A stretch of DNA of 64,000 nt from Chelonoidis abingdonii (GCF_003597395.2 NC_133782.1:4606096-4670095), one strand, 5' to 3'; numbered from the stretch's first letter, positions 12,601-25,869 are shown. Numbers and translations: made by a program. The notes: generated by a model not told the origin, from the letters alone.

Positions 12601-15600
12601 GCTCCCAGCGTGGGCGTGCAAGGCAGAGCAATGACCTGGCATATGGCAGATTGGCGTGTGCTTCAGCCAGGTGTTTGTGTGATTGCAGTTGCAGGCCTTC
12701 TAGCACTTTCCCCGCCTGTGCACTGGGGATTTTGGCAAACATGGCTGGCTGGGCCCTCACCCATAGGTGCAAGTGCACCCGTGCCTGCGCTGTTCAAACA
12801 GGGGAAAACTGTAACTGGCTAACTTCAAGTGCTTTTGAAACTGATTTAGTTAGCCCAGTGCAAAACCCTGTACAGACACTCTTATTCCGGTTTAAAAGTG
12901 ACTTATTTTTGTTGAGCCCATTCTCAATAGACCGAGATTAAACAAAGAAAGCTGCTTGTAAACCGAACTCAGTGTGCACAAAGGGCTGGGCACTGTTTTA
13001 AATGATTGGGTTTAAATTCTGACCTGAAGTTAAACCAGATGCAACTTTGCAATACGGGCAAGCCCATAGAATTTGCACCCCTCCTTGCACCTGTAAGAAA
13101 TTTGCACAGCACATGTGCTTGCATCTGCAAAGCTCAGGCTCAGGCAGGTATGTCACACACACACGTATAGGCTGGGGAGAGGAAGGCTTTGTGTCATCTT
13201 GTTAATAGCTGCTGAGGCTGGGGCGTGCTGTTAATGAACGGTCACGTTAGAAGGGCATGGTTACTTTGTGACCACTGCCTTTTAACGCTGGAGCTACCTA
13301 GGTGTTCTAGCAACATGTGCCAATATACATTTCTAAATGCAGTAAATACGCCTTACAGATTTCCAGGACAAGGTGCCGGGTTAGAAGCTAGGCAGCAGCC
13401 GAGGTTCAGGGTGGGAAGTCAGCCCAGATAGTTAGGATGCAATGGCCTGGTTAGCATGAGGTTCTACAAGACAGGCCATAGACAGGGCAAGCCAGAGCTC
13501 CCCTATGTGTGAGCAGACAGTGGAATGGTAGGCTTGGATTTTTAATCCAAACGGAGGCCTGTGAGAGCTCTGTCCCATGCAGGATGGACTTGCAGGGCCA
13601 GATATTTCTACCTAAGGTGAGCAGGGCTGGAGGGTAATCTGGTGCTATTTTAAGTCAATGGGAGGTTTGCCAAGACCTTCAGTGGGAGCGCTGCAGAACC
13701 CAGTTCCCACTGTGGTAGTGGTGTGTGCCTGACTCTTTGAAATTCTGGCCCAGGATGTCTCCTGTGTGGTTTTTACTACATATTAACTATGTGCTCTGTC
13801 ATGTGTTATGGCTTTACATAAAGGTGTGTGCATTACGGCTTACACGGAGATGTACTCTCCCTCTGGGTGTGTGACATAGATATATATGGATGGCACTAAC
13901 GGTTATCTGGCCTAGATAGAAGTAGATGCTGCTTCCTATTTCTGTGCCTATATATGAATGCACATCATAAACCAGCGTGCTCATTTCTGCAGTGGCGATG
14001 TGTCAGGCAGTGCTCAAGAACAACATAGAGCAGCAGCCTAAGATCCACTTGTACAGAGATTGTGCTCTCCAGCCAGCATGTGCGCACTGAGGTCAAACAG
14101 GACTATTTATACTCTCCTGCTTAAAGTTAAGCAAGGTCTTTGCTGGGACAAGGCCGGAGAGCCCACCAAGCACCTTGCAGGGCTGAGCCAGTGATTGCAA
14201 ACTTTGGTGCAAGCTTGTGCTGCATTTAGCCTGGATAAAGGAGCAGAATTTGGGGGTTTCCTTATCATATATTTAACAGCAAGTGGTGGTCCAAGGGGGC
14301 ACAGTAACACTCCTGTAAACCTTGGGGATCTGGCTGCTGCTGCCGATGCTGCAGTGTATTTCTAGGAGGGTTCCTTGGAGTTTGAAATTCAGCCACACAG
14401 AAGCTCCTAAGTATTTTGGAAGAGGTCACCCATCCATTCACTGGCACACTTTCAGAAAGGCTCCTTTTCACTTCCTTAACTGGGTATAACACCAAGTTAT
14501 ACCTGGGCCAGCACACAGACATGCTGTCTTTGATTTGTTCAGTTTACAGGCTAATTGCAGGGCACTTTGTCATAATTGGGGGAAATGCTTAGTTAAGTTT
14601 TGCAGGCTTAAAAAGTGAATTATTTGAAACACCTCAAAAGAGAGATTTTTTTTTCTTTTGTATGGCTGATAATACTTGATGAAAAACCCAATAGGGCCGG
14701 TAACTCATTAGAAAAATGCAGAATGGAACCTGCTGTCTACACTCAATTCCTCAACTAGTTTCCCAGATCCTATTATTTTCACACTCTCTACTATGCATTG
14801 AAGCAAATTCTCCTCTCAGCTCCCGCAATGTGAATCCAAAATAACTCGACTGATTTTGGTGGAGTTACTCAGGATTCATACCAACGTAAAGGAAAGCTGC
14901 ATTTGGTTCCCTGGAGTGAAGAGAATCGTGAAGTTGTAACATGAGTTTATCCTGATGGGTGCTCCTACCTTTTTCAGTTCAATCTGTGATCAATAATTTT
15001 TTTAAATGCACGAAGCTCTATAGACTGATTTAGCTCCCATGCCCTGGTTTTTTAAGGCCAAAAGGCAAGGATACATTCACTCAATTAGAATACGCCCTGT
15101 GCCTTTCTCTCCCATATCCTTTGCAGCAGCAATTTGAAGCTTTAATATGTTTATAAAGCACAGATGAAACATTTGCAAATTCCTAACTGAAGTCCAGCTC
15201 AGCAACGCGCCATTGCATACAAATGGTTTGACATTGAAATACATTGTAGGACTCCAAAGGATACTTAGAAATTACCTCTGCAGAGAGGAGGGGAAAAGAA
15301 GGTGCAGAGCAGTGTTTGTCTTACCTGTGAAACTGTGGCTTCTTCTGGGAGGAGAGCTGATGGTTTCTGGTCTCTCTTCTTTGGCTTCCCCAGCCCCAGA
15401 CTCAGTTCCCCGCCTCTCACATTCACTCCTCCACTGCCTCCCCCACTCCTGCTTTTATGGCTCTCCTCGGCACTAGGCTGAGTTGAGCCAGCTAGTAGCA
15501 AATTGCCACACATTCTACGGGCTTCCTGTTTGTTCAGCGCGTACGTCTGTGGTAAAATTTCCATTACACCACTGGACAGACGAGGCGGCAAAAGAGCTCA

Positions 15601-16480
15601 AAGAATAAGAATAAGAAAAAAGGCTCACAATGACGAGATTCTTTAAGCTTAGCAGAAATTAAGGAATGGAACATTTCCAAGCCAGTCAGCTTTTAAAACA
15701 GACTTAAAAGAGGGAGAGGGTTCCTTAGTGATAAGACCAGAGGTCTGGTGCCCCCAGGAACAGGGAAAATCTGTGTTTGCGTCATGGTTCCCTGGGTTTA
15801 ATTTCTACATGATACTGGGTCACTGGGGCATTTGTTAGAATGGAAACTTCCACAGGTAGAAGAGACTCTGTGAAAATGGCATTAGGAGGAGGGTCTCTGT
15901 ACGTCCCCACTCAGGGAAACCAGGTAAAATGTGCTTAGTTTACAAGCAGAAATGTGCATTTGTCTAGATGCCAGCTCTGCAAACTCAGCCTGGGGTCTGA
16001 AAGTCAAGGTAGCTCCTGCATCTGCACCAGGAACCTCTGACTCAACTGAGGTTTGGTTCCAGTATCCAGCACATTGGCCTTCAAGGTACCAACGCTCTGC
16101 AAATGGGATTTAGCTAATAATCCTTCTGAGAGTTCATGAGCCAGCTTCCTCTCCCAGGGCAGTATTGACTCTGCAGAGCAGAGACGAGCACCATGTCACA
16201 CAAGCTTATTTTCCTCACTAAGGGCAGTTGACCTGGCATGGCCATGCCCAAAGAATGGGCTGTGCAGTGAGAAGTGATTTTTACATCATCACTTTCTAAG
16301 CCTAGAAGAGCCTTTGTCGTTTGAAAGAAGCAGAGAAAACGCATTTTGCTGCAGAAATGTGGGCCTTTAAAAAGCAGATGAGGGCAGAGGTGAAAGACGG
16401 GATGTGATAAAAGATACCGCTAATATAGAAGGCTCTCCAAACATACCAGTCCTGAGCTCTCACGGAGCACTTTGCATCAG
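9700..16480. other. Intergenic sequence, no gene seen
   Basis: About 6.8 kb with no recognisable exon, RNA gene or clear transposon. The longest open frame is a minus-strand one of 167 codons at 12036-12539, Pro/Ala/Gln-rich and without domain or splice support, so it is treated as chance. Confidence 0.5.
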
Positions 16481-16489
16481 CAGAATTGA

Positions 16490-16640
16490 AAGAACTTAAT
16501 GAAGGAGCTTGACTAGCATTAGCCCATTGCAAAGAGGGGACCGCTGTGGTACAGAGATCTGTGACGTGCCCAAGGTCTGAGAGATGGCTTGACTTAGCCC
16601 ATAGCAGCAGCAGAAGTGGAACCAAGCCTGTCCTGGACAC
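16490..16640 (-). repeat. MIR-like SINE, antisense
   Basis: CATTAGCCCATTGCAAAGAG, then GTGACGTGCCCAAGGTCTGAG and AGCAGAAGTGGAACCAAGCC follow the antisense MIR order. Confidence 0.6.
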
Positions 16641-16904
16641 ATTAGATCACGTTGCTTCTTGGAGCACATTGGCTCCCAGACCAAGATGCTAGTTGCTCCT
16701 TGCCTGACTTGTGTCTCTGTGCCTGGGCCATGTTCTGGCTGGTGATGTGCGTAGTTGTGAGCGGGCAAACATGGGGCAGAGGGAGGAGGGGAAAGTTACC
16801 TGCCTTTTTCTGGCTCCTGTGAAACCCTGTGGAAATACTGCTGTGCAAATTTGATGCGGTAGAAGCTACAGAAGGGCACAGTGTGGCCGAGGAGTTGAGC
16901 TGTG

Positions 16905-17060
16905 AGGGCCACGTGTTAATGGGGAAGGGAAGTGATCTTGTGGTTGAAGAACTGCTTGGTCACATCTGTTCTATTCCTAACTCTACACCTGACACCCTGG
17001 ATAAGTCACCTCTTCCTGCCTCAATTTCCCCTTCTGTAGAATGGGGCTAATACCCACCAG
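16905..17060 (+). repeat. tRNA-derived SINE fragment
   Basis: CTGGATAAGTCACCTCTTCC, CTCAATTTCCCCTTCTGTAG and AATGGGGCTAATACC match the central and 3' part of the common turtle tRNA-derived SINE. Confidence 0.7.
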
Positions 17061-17369
17061 ACAGGGAGAAAGGTGCTGGGAGCCTTACCCCTGTCTGCTC
17101 TGATGATACCACTACGTCCGTATACGCCTTTCAATCTGGAATAGGCGGCACCAATGTAATGGCCAGGCAGCCTCTGCACTGGGGTTTGCAAATATCCCCA
17201 GTGTCGACAGGCCCTGTTTGAGAGAACTGTGTGCAAAGCTCTTGGAGCTCCTTGGCTGCAAGGCACTAGATATTTTTCCTTCTCAGCCCCCTCCCCCACA
17301 TGTGCTATGAAAACTCCACAGCCCACCGGTGCCACAACAATTGTTTTTTACATATAAAGGCCGGAGCCA

Positions 17370-17580
17370 GTGTTAGGGGGTAGCAAGATAGGCCCCTGCA
17401 AAACTCAGTTGTTTAGGGGTCAGGGCTTAGGGCCCTAGGCTTCAGCACAGCTTTGGCTTTCTGCCATGGAGCCCAGCCAGTCTAATGCCAGCTCTGGCTG
17501 GCTGAGCTCCTGAAACCTGCTTGTGGCCCCCCCCCGGGGCCCCGAACCCCTGGTTGAGAATCACTGCACTAGAGAAGCAC
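17370..17580. repeat. Interspersed repeat ending CCTGGTTGAGAATCACTG
   Basis: GGGCCCTAGGCTTCAGC through CCGAACCCCTGGTTGAGAA is a recognisable reptilian repeat segment. Its class is unknown to me. Confidence 0.45.
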
Positions 17581-17589
17581 GAAGTGTTA

Positions 17590-18190
17590 TCAATGCCCCA
17601 CATGTCAAGCGCAGCACAACAGCTCACAGAGGCTATTCTAAGAGAAAGGGGGGCGCTCCTCACAACAGCAATGTGGGTGCACGTTGCCTCTCATTTTGTA
17701 GTGTGTATTTATTGGAGGCGATTACATCCTTTCCCCCACAAAAAATGTGCCGGAAGCTGGCCCAGACTATTCAGTTTCTAGCGTGCATCCTGCAAGCTCT
17801 TTATCCTCTTGGCCCATTCTGAACAGGAGCTCTTGAAAGCCGGGGTGGACAAGGTGGTTTAAACTCTTCAGGCAAAGTGCCTTGCAAGTGTTACATTACT
17901 ATGAAAAAAACCTTGAAACATGAGGCTGCATCTCCAGGTGAGACGACTGTCCTTTCCACTGCAAACGTCCAGGATCTGCATTAAACAGTGTACCGGTTTT
18001 CTATGCCAGATCACAAATCATTTGCCACTTGCCCCAGGGCAATTTGTGGGGGGCCACAGAAATGAATCGTTGTCTATAATCAAGGCCAACTTATAGCAGG
18101 CTGTTTCTGCAAAAGCAATCGGATGTATTTTCTCGTCCATTAGTGACACTGGCACTGCCTGGCTTCAAAGGGCTGCTTGGTAATGGTGGG
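17590..18190. other. Intergenic sequence, no gene seen
   Basis: Nothing recognised on either strand. Confidence 0.4.
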
Positions 18191-18199
18191 TGTTCAAAG

Positions 18200-20300
18200 T
18201 TAACACCTTACATTACATTTCACACTAAATTCACTGTTTGTAGCAGCAATGGCAGACGGAAGGAGATGAAGAAAGGACTGGGGAATAATATGTGTATATT
18301 TGGATGCCTTTTCTCCTTCAAAGACAGCAAAATATGGTAAAATAATATTTCATAATTTAGCTTTCTCTTTCCAGTTTGAACTCACCCTGTTTGCCTCTCG
18401 ATCCTGCTTTGCATACAGTATATAAGCTTATGAGGCCCTTTCAGCAAACTATTATTCCTCTCTCAAAGGCATTATGATCCTAACCTTAGCACGAGACACT
18501 CCCATAATAGACAGATCATGGACACAACATGGCATAAAGACCCATATCATTGGCACAATCTAGCATGCCTGGTACCCTAAGGGAATGTCTTACATGGCAA
18601 TGGGAGGTCTAATTGCAGAATGGGAAGCCATACCTGAGCTAACTTTAATCTCACTAGCTCACAGACCGATAGTGTATGTGCATCAACATGGACTTCAGCG
18701 TGGGGTGTTTGAACCTGCCTGCAGCCCTGGAGAATGATGTGGGTGGGTACATAGATAATAAAATCAGCCAAATTATTTCTTATTTCTCATGCGCACGTGT
18801 GTGTAATTCTCAAGACACTTGTGCTACCTTTATGGACTAAGGATCAGCAAAATGGGACTATCAAAATAATTTTATATCGCACGATTCTTTTAAAAAAAAA
18901 TCCTAACTAGAATTTGAAAACCGATTTCATTTGCTCGATAACTTCTTTTTTTAAAGAAAAAAAATCCCCAGCCTGGGAGCTGGGGGGAATGTGGTAAAAT
19001 CTCAGTCTAGATCAAAATGTTATGAGTTAATGAGCTTTGCAACGCCCTTAAAAATAATGTCTAGAAAGGAACTTGGATTCATTTGAGCTGGCTGTATGGC
19101 TATACTGTTACCAAATATATTAACTGTATGCATAATAATATACTGTATCTAATTGTTTTAACTAAATTCCTGCAGCTCCCACAATGTAATTAATGTGTAT
19201 ATCTTGCTCACCCCCACCCCCGTGTGGAACAGCAGTGGATTTTTTAAAATTAAATAAATCCAGCACAAAGTTGGAACTATGTGGTTTGATGGTCAAATGT
19301 GTTCTTCCCCTGCAGAAAGAATTCATTAACATTTCGACAATTCAAGGGTTTTTTCACCCAGCCCAAGATGATTGTCTTATATCTTGAAAGATCCCAAAGC
19401 AACTGTTTTACAAAGTGACAGCCTGAAACACTTCTTCACCGAATTGTAGCTATCTTTGGGGTGACGCATGACAATTGTTGATTATTTTATTGAATTATTT
19501 TACTGGCTTTTTATTCTTCTCATTGTAAATGTCTTTTATCCAGATTAATTCTCCTGGTATAATGCCACTGAGAGATGGAGAGAACAAACTGTTTCCACTT
19601 TCTTTGGCTCATGTAAATGCCTGTCAGGTGAGTAATCCCAGTCCAGGGAATATACTAAATGACAGACAATATGAATTTAATTTTCGGTATCGGTGAATCA
19701 TAGTTTCCAGTAATTCAGTATCTTGCACCTTATCTAACCTTGTTGTATATGTAAATATGTCACACAGTGATCACTACACTACACCCCTCCCCTTAGACAT
19801 TTTAAAAATATCCCCACATTTTCTACTACAATTTTATATCAACTTCTAGTTAAAGACCCATTGCTGCTAGGTGACCATTTTTACTGCCGATCTGTTCGGT
19901 GGCTGCTTCAGACATGTTTCACTGCGTGTGTTAAGTAGAAGTGAGGCAGTAATTTTAATTGGCTAAGTTTGCATCCTGTGAAATTATGGGCTAGTGGATT
20001 CCCAGGACAGAACGACTTTGCCATGTTGCTCCGTTTCAGATCCATGCATCCAAGGGGGAAAATCCAGAGCTTTGGTCTGTTTCCTCAGAATTGTGCAATT
20101 TTGGAGTAAAGTGCCCAAGTTCTCAGCTGAATACAGTACAGATCCTTCATGTTTCAGGCTAAAAGTTGTGGGTCTCTCTCTGAAGAAGTAGAAAACACAT
20201 GGTTTGAAAGGTCAAAAGGAAAATGAATTTACTGTTCTGAGCTGAGAGTTTATAAAAAATCTCTGTACCTCCTAGCTTCCATCCACACACCAGTGGGCTA
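18200..20300. other. AT-rich unique block, possible conserved noncoding sequence
   Basis: More AT-rich than its surroundings and without the repeat families found elsewhere in the window. One exon-like interval lies inside (19544-19627). Conservation cannot be judged from a single sequence. Confidence 0.35.
19544..19627 (+). other. Exon-like 84-nt interval, unassigned
   Basis: A TTTTATCCAG acceptor and a perfect CAG|GTGAGT donor enclose 84 nt with no stop in frame 1 (28 codons: INSPGIMPLRDGENKLF then PLSLAHVNACQ). I do not recognise the peptide. It could be an untranslated or alternative exon, or chance. Confidence 0.3.
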
Positions 20301-20309
20301 CAAGCAATG

Positions 20310-22140
20310 CATTGGAGATGTCCCAGCTTGGTACCTACAGTATGCTAATAAAATAGTACTTCACATGTTTAAGAGGCACCTGTCTCCTACTCTGTAGCAT
20401 GAGAAGCTACCATCTGAAAGCTCTGCTTTCCAGTGTATACGGCTTGAAATGTGTGACTTTGTCTGTCATATTCAAGCAGATATTTAATTTTTACTGCTCT
20501 TGTCTATTTTTAGTTGCGAGGGGCCCAGGTTCAAGTCCTTAGGTTGCTGGTCAGGCTACTTGTGGTTTGGTTAGCTCCTGGTGTTGGGCAGGAAGTCAGA
20601 CAAGTTCCTGGTCTTCGGTTGAGTTTGCAGAAGCTACTGAGGTGGGAGGGGTCTCCTGCTCAGGGACATATTGTGGGGAGACAGCAGGAGCTGTTATCCT
20701 GAACCCTGCCTGATGGGTTTTTTAATAGTAGGTGATGGGAATAAATTAAGTGCTTTGAAGAAGTTTTGGGCTAATTTAATCAATGGGTGGAAGGTGAAAA
20801 GGAGGATGGGAGACATGGAAGCAATAGTGTAACGTTTCCTCAGTGCTTAAGTAGGGCAGTAGCTTCACTTTGGTAAATGCTTTTCTCATTACCAGGAGTA
20901 TCCCGTTTTTTTGGGGGGAATATTTTTTGCAAGTTCTTTATTGAATATAGTAGTGGGAGGCAGTGATATCTTGGCCTACAATAATCACTGGACAGGCAGT
21001 TGCTGGCCAGCTGGAGACTACTGCCTGACAGCCTTTTACCTTGTAATACTATATTTTCTTGCAGTGTTGTTCAGCCACCAGATGTCTTGGGTACTTTTTC
21101 AATACCAGATAAGTAGGGTGTGGTCCCTGGTAAACAAGGAAGACAAAGCTGGAGCAGGAGCTGTGTGGAAGCCTGTTTGTCGCTACAACTGTTTTCTTTA
21201 ATACACATCTCAGGTTTAGGAGGCCCACTGATTCAATATATCCTGACACATCTCATCACCATTCCAGACACTGTCCACTGCTCCAAAAGGTGCCAGCGCT
21301 AGCTTTACAAATGTCCTTCCCTCCATTTCACAATGACTACGTTCACCCTGCTGCCTGGGGACAGGGCAGCCCTCTCCCCAGAAATAAGGACAGATTGCAC
21401 TGTAAGGTCTTTGGTGCAGGGGCTTGGGCTTTCAGCTTGGCTGCAGCGTGTGCAGCACACTTTGCAGACTGTTTGTATAATAATAATAATTATTATTAAT
21501 GCACAGTTGTGCCGTATTCAGCACTGAAGATCGAGGGGTAGAGGGAAGATGATATAAAGCTTGTTCCTTGACAGAATGCGTCATACATTAAACAGGGGAC
21601 CCCAGTCTCAACTGACTGCTGCTTCTATGAGGTGAGGGGAGGGTGACGTTTACTCTCTTGCGACTGTTGTCTCTAAACAGCTACATACCCAGTGTGTGGC
21701 TTTGAGTGACCCAGGGGAGGGGCATCAAGAGTTACATGCTATTATCAGCAAGGATCTCTAGGGGAGCAATGGGAAGTGGGCAGACCTGACCTAGGAGACC
21801 AGGCTTCAGGTCAGAGAAGGGCATTTCTCCCCAGCCTCTTAGGGTTGTCGGAATAATCTTTACTATGCAGGGCAATCTGGGGCTGGCAGGCACAGGGGAT
21901 TTCTAATTTGGGGAGCCCATTTAAATCTTTAAAGATGAAAAGTATGGCCTGGGACCAGCCCCAACTGCCTTGCCATGCGCCCCCCTGCAGTTAAAAGACA
22001 TTCATTTGACACAGCTCTTTCTCTAGGGCTATTTAAGGAAGCAAGGGGTCTGTGGGGCTCTGTAAGATTGAGATCTCAGCACAGCCGCGGTGCAGTTGGT
22101 TGTTGTTTTCGCTGCCGTAGCCTGTCAGGGTCTCAGCCTT
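20310..22140. other. Intergenic sequence, no gene seen
   Basis: Only short ORFs, none supported by splice sites and domain content. Confidence 0.45.
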
Positions 22141-22152
22141 TCTGGTCACTGC

Positions 22153-22178
22153 TGTGTGTGTGTGTGTGTGTGTGTGTG
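22153..22178. repeat. (TG)n microsatellite
   Basis: Thirteen uninterrupted TG units. Confidence 0.95.
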
Positions 22179-22189
22179 CATGCGCTGCT

Positions 22190-23200
22190 GTCTGGCCAGC
22201 GAGCAGAGACTGAGGGTTAAAGCAGCCTCCCACGCAGTTTTTCCGATGTGGTGGCTTTGCCGCCAGAAGTTTGCTGTAAACAATAGAAAGTTGCTTTTGA
22301 AAGGCTGAAAAAGGAAGGGCGGGACAGCGCACAATGAGAGGGCTCCTGGCAGCAATGGTTTCAGGGCGGTATCTCTGCCCTGCCCGTGCTGTACCAGCAA
22401 GTGAACTGCACTGTGTGGCATGCTGCTAGCAGGCCTTTTGCATGGAGCCACTGGTGTCTGAGCAGTGGGCGCGCTGCTCTGGGCAGCGAGAGGAAAACAT
22501 GCAGTATGTGGTATTCAGGGCAGGGTTCCCTGAAGGGCTCTGCCTGGGACAGGGCCCATATGGAGGTCATGGGTGGAAGGGGGCATGTGCTGTCTGGCTG
22601 ATTGAGGAGGGACTCACAGAAGTGGAACACGGACTCCCCATGGGTTATGCCTGGGGCTGGGGCTAGCCATGGATAAAAAAGGGGATTATTTGCAGCCTGT
22701 CCACTTGAGCTCAGTTTCCGGAGGGTTACAGGCCACTTTGTGCTGTGACTTTGCAGTGCGCTCCTTGGGGGGACATTCATAGCTGGGGTACATTGGCCCC
22801 GGACATGCCTCGTTTGACTCCTAGGCCTACATATGGCAGAGGACAGAGAGGAGTGAGAGTTCACTGGGGAGCTGGCGGCAAGTCCAACGTCCCCCTGGTC
22901 CTGACACGATGTGTGGGCATCTCCGAGCACCTCTCCTAGCTGATGCCAAAGCACCTTTGGGAATGCTCCCTTGGCTGCTTCCATGAATGAGCAGAGCCCC
23001 CTCCCCCTCCATGGGAGCAAGGCCTGGGAGGTGAGTTTCTAGCTACATTTTTTTAGAAAGATCAAAGCCAGGCATTTCCAAGGAGTGTAGTTAGGTGCCA
23101 TCCAGTAGGATGTACCTTCCTCTCCTGGCATCACTGCCACCCCGCCTCCCATCTGTTCAGGGAGCTGGACACCTTGGTGAGGCCAGGAGGAAGGGAGGGA
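22190..23200. other. Intergenic sequence, chance ORFs
   Basis: A 219-codon minus-strand open frame at 22361-23020 is the longest in the left half. It shows no domain, signal peptide or membrane segment and sits in G+C-rich DNA, so it is not called as a gene. Confidence 0.5.
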
Positions 23201-23204
23201 GGGC

Positions 23205-23470
23205 ACGTCTACACTGCACGGTAAAGCCAGGGTTACTGGGACTCATGTCAGCTGACCTGTGTTAGGGAACCCTGGCCTTGAGCGTCTACAGTGCAGTGCA
23301 ACCCTGTAGTCAGACTTTTCTAACCTGGGCTTGAACCTAGGTCTCTGATGTCCACACGTCAGTGCTCAGGCTTGAGTAAAATTAACCATGTCCCAGAGTC
23401 CCTAGTGCCACCCTGCCCGAAAGGTGGCCAAACCTAGGATGGTGGTGCACTGTGGGAAAACTGTATGGTA
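23205..23470. repeat. GTCTACACT-type interspersed repeat
   Basis: Opens GGGCACGTCTACACTGCACG and carries GCGTCTACAGTGCAGTG and CCTGGGCTTGAACCTAGG, typical of the turtle GTCTACAC repeat group. Confidence 0.6.
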
Positions 23471-23734
23471 CCAGGAAGCCGCTCGCTTTGCAAAAGGCTT
23501 GATAGGTTCGCTCTCTGTTGCAAACCCAGGAGGCTCTTTGCTAGTGTGCATGCAGATCAGTGATCAGAAGAGAAGGGGTTTATGCTAAACTGAGCTGCTG
23601 CTATTAGAAAAGGGGGTGGCTGGCTTCCTTTTTTAACAGAGTGGATTGCATATTGTTGGGTTAAGCGAGGACTCAGGAATTGTCCCATGGAATTGTGGGA
23701 TACTTCTGGCTAACTCCCAGGACCCAAGTCAAGC

Positions 23735-23885
23735 GGGGCTGTGTCTACGCTGCAAAGCAATGAGGCTTGGACCCTGGGTCCCAGTTTAACTGGAGTTCAG
23801 ACCCTCCAGGCCAGGGGGGTCCTGAGATCCTAACATCAATTCCTGGGTTAGCACAGTTGCAGGGTAGACACAAAGAGGGGTTAGG
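23735..23885. repeat. GTCTACGC-type interspersed repeat
   Basis: TGTGTCTACGCTGCAAAGCA at the left and GCAGGGTAGACACAAAG at the right are approximate inverted ends of a roughly 150-bp MITE-like unit. Confidence 0.6.
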
Positions 23886-24111
23886 CTTGAGCCGAGGCTC
23901 AAGCACAGGGTTACATTGCAGTGCAGAGATACCCAGAGGGCAAGTCACACACAGTTGCAGAAGTGAGAAGGAAATTGGTTCCATCGCTGAGGCCTCCTCA
24001 CTTGCCGAGTTAAATGGCGTCCTTGTCTAACGCCTACAGGCCAGTGATGCTGGTAGCTCCCTCTTTGTCCCTTGGAGAAAGGTGTGTGTATGCTCTTGTA
24101 CGCCTCACTAA

Positions 24112-24290
24112 GGCCTTGTCTACACTGGAACGTGGTACAGCTTTACCCTAAAGTGGTAGGACCTGCCCAGTGGGCTTGCAGTTACAGCACTATGAAGGTG
24201 CTTTACGCCAGCAGAGCTCTTCCTCTACAGCCAAACAGCAGCATAAAGCACATGCCGCCAGCTCCAACTGCAGGCACATGAGGCATGTTA
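24112..24290. repeat. AAGGCCTTGTCTACACT-type repeat
   Basis: Begins with the exact family end AGGCCTTGTCTACACTGGAA. The right end is not clear. Confidence 0.6.
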
Positions 24291-24299
24291 CCGGTGCAT

Positions 24300-25220
24300 G
24301 AGTTAGGATTGTAAAACTTTTGAAGTTGGTTTATAGCCTAGTGTCAGCTCCCTAATACAGGCAGGGCTCCAAATATAGGCCAAACCACTGGTCCCCTCAG
24401 TAACCAACTATGAGACACCCTATGCACTTTGGGAGCAGGCAAGGAAGGGGGTAGAATGGTTAAAGGGGCAAAGGCAGTCACAAAACCTACAGCCAGTTCC
24501 ATGGGCCCAGCTCCTTTATGGGCGTTAGGTGCCTAGTTCTCACAGCTTTCGATGTTTGTTAGGACCCTGAAGACCTTTGAGACTCTGGGCACCGAAGATT
24601 TGGAGACAGTTTTCCCAGCTCGCCCAGAGAAGTCTTCACCTCTCCTGGGCCAAACACAGGAGAAGGAGACACTTCCAGGACTCCAAAAGGCTGTCTAGAA
24701 GGTGAAAGTTTCTGGCCTCTTTCCACCTTGGCAGGGGCAGCTCTGCTCACCTGGCTAACTTTGCGCTGTGTAACAGCCTTTCAACTGCTAGTCCCCTGTC
24801 TGAACTCATGTGGCTTGATGACTGGTCTGTTCCCGCAGGACAAATTATGCTTGCCTGGCTATTTAAAAGCAATCCCTGCTGTGCCAGGATGAGTTAGAGA
24901 GGCCTGGCTAATGGTGATGTCGACAGTTCTGCTAGGCAGGTCCCCATGTACCATCCAATCAGCAACAATCTGGGGACAGGAATATTGTGATTAAAAAATG
25001 AGAGCCCTCCCCCTTGAATTCTGGGATGGATGCTCACTGGCCAAGCCCTCAGGAGCCTGCAGTGTTTGGCCTTTCTCAAATCTCCACACTGTTTCAAAGC
25101 ACATTTCAAGCCACTTATATGACTAGCTCTGGCAAACACATGCTAAATTCATATGCCATAGAAGCTTGCACCAGATGGGCTTCTGCTTACCCAGTCTGTG
25201 CCCAGAAGCCCCACCATGTG
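24300..25220. other. Intergenic sequence, no gene seen
   Basis: Nothing recognised on either strand. Confidence 0.4.
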
Positions 25221-25234
25221 ATTTGTTTGACCAA

Positions 25235-25345
25235 CCATATCTACTCAACCCAGCTGAGTTTAGTTTGCGTGACCTTGCGCAAGCTGTCGAAACACATTGT
25301 ACCTCAGTTTACCCATGTAAAGCAGGGACAATGCCTGCCTATGCA
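25235..25345 (+). repeat. tRNA-derived SINE 3' fragment
   Basis: GTGACCTTGCGCAAGCTGTC, then TGTACCTCAGTTTACCCATG and a partly preserved TAAAGCAGGGACAATGCC match the SINE core. Confidence 0.65.
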
Positions 25346-25349
25346 TGAG

Positions 25350-25865
25350 AAGCGCTGCATTTGCCATGTACAACAACTTTACTGAACGTACTAACTCATA
25401 GGCAACGCTATGTATTCTTGCATGCCAGCAGATGGTGCTCCATTAATTAACGCGCTACGGGCCATAACCGGCAGCATGTTGACATCTAGACCTGAGAGCC
25501 CGCTCTGGCGGTGCTAAGTGCTGGCTTGCGCTTGCTCATTCAGCATCAGCCCTGCAAGCAGGCGGGTGCTTTGCAGCTTGGGTCGCTGTGACTCCTAATT
25601 GCACAATGGTAGAGCTGCTGCGGGACAGCAAAGCGCTTGCGGCTGAAGCCTGGGCCTCCAGCCCCTTTTATTTTAAATGACCATTTTGCTAGTGAGCAGT
25701 TGAGGTCTCGCAGCGGCCAGCGGGACAAATTTGCTGTTCACCAAATGGGGTGAAGGCTCCACTGCAGCCGGAGCGCTGGGCATGTCTGTAAGCAAGACAG
25801 AGCCAAACTGGGACTGCCCTTGGGCTGAGGGCTAGAGCTCTTATTAAGGAGGGGCAAGATTATCC
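25350..25865. other. Intergenic sequence, no gene seen
   Basis: Nothing recognised. Confidence 0.4.
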
Positions 25866-25869
25866 ACTG

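Noticed and set aside
20514..20702. 62-codon ORF after a TTTTTAG acceptor, with a B-box-like GGTTCAAGTCC
   Set aside because: No A box upstream, no donor at a coding boundary and no recognisable protein. Probably chance.
22361..23020. 219-codon open frame on the minus strand
   Set aside because: No domain, composition typical of chance translation of G+C-rich DNA, no splice or promoter support, and two overlapping frames on the other strand are also open.
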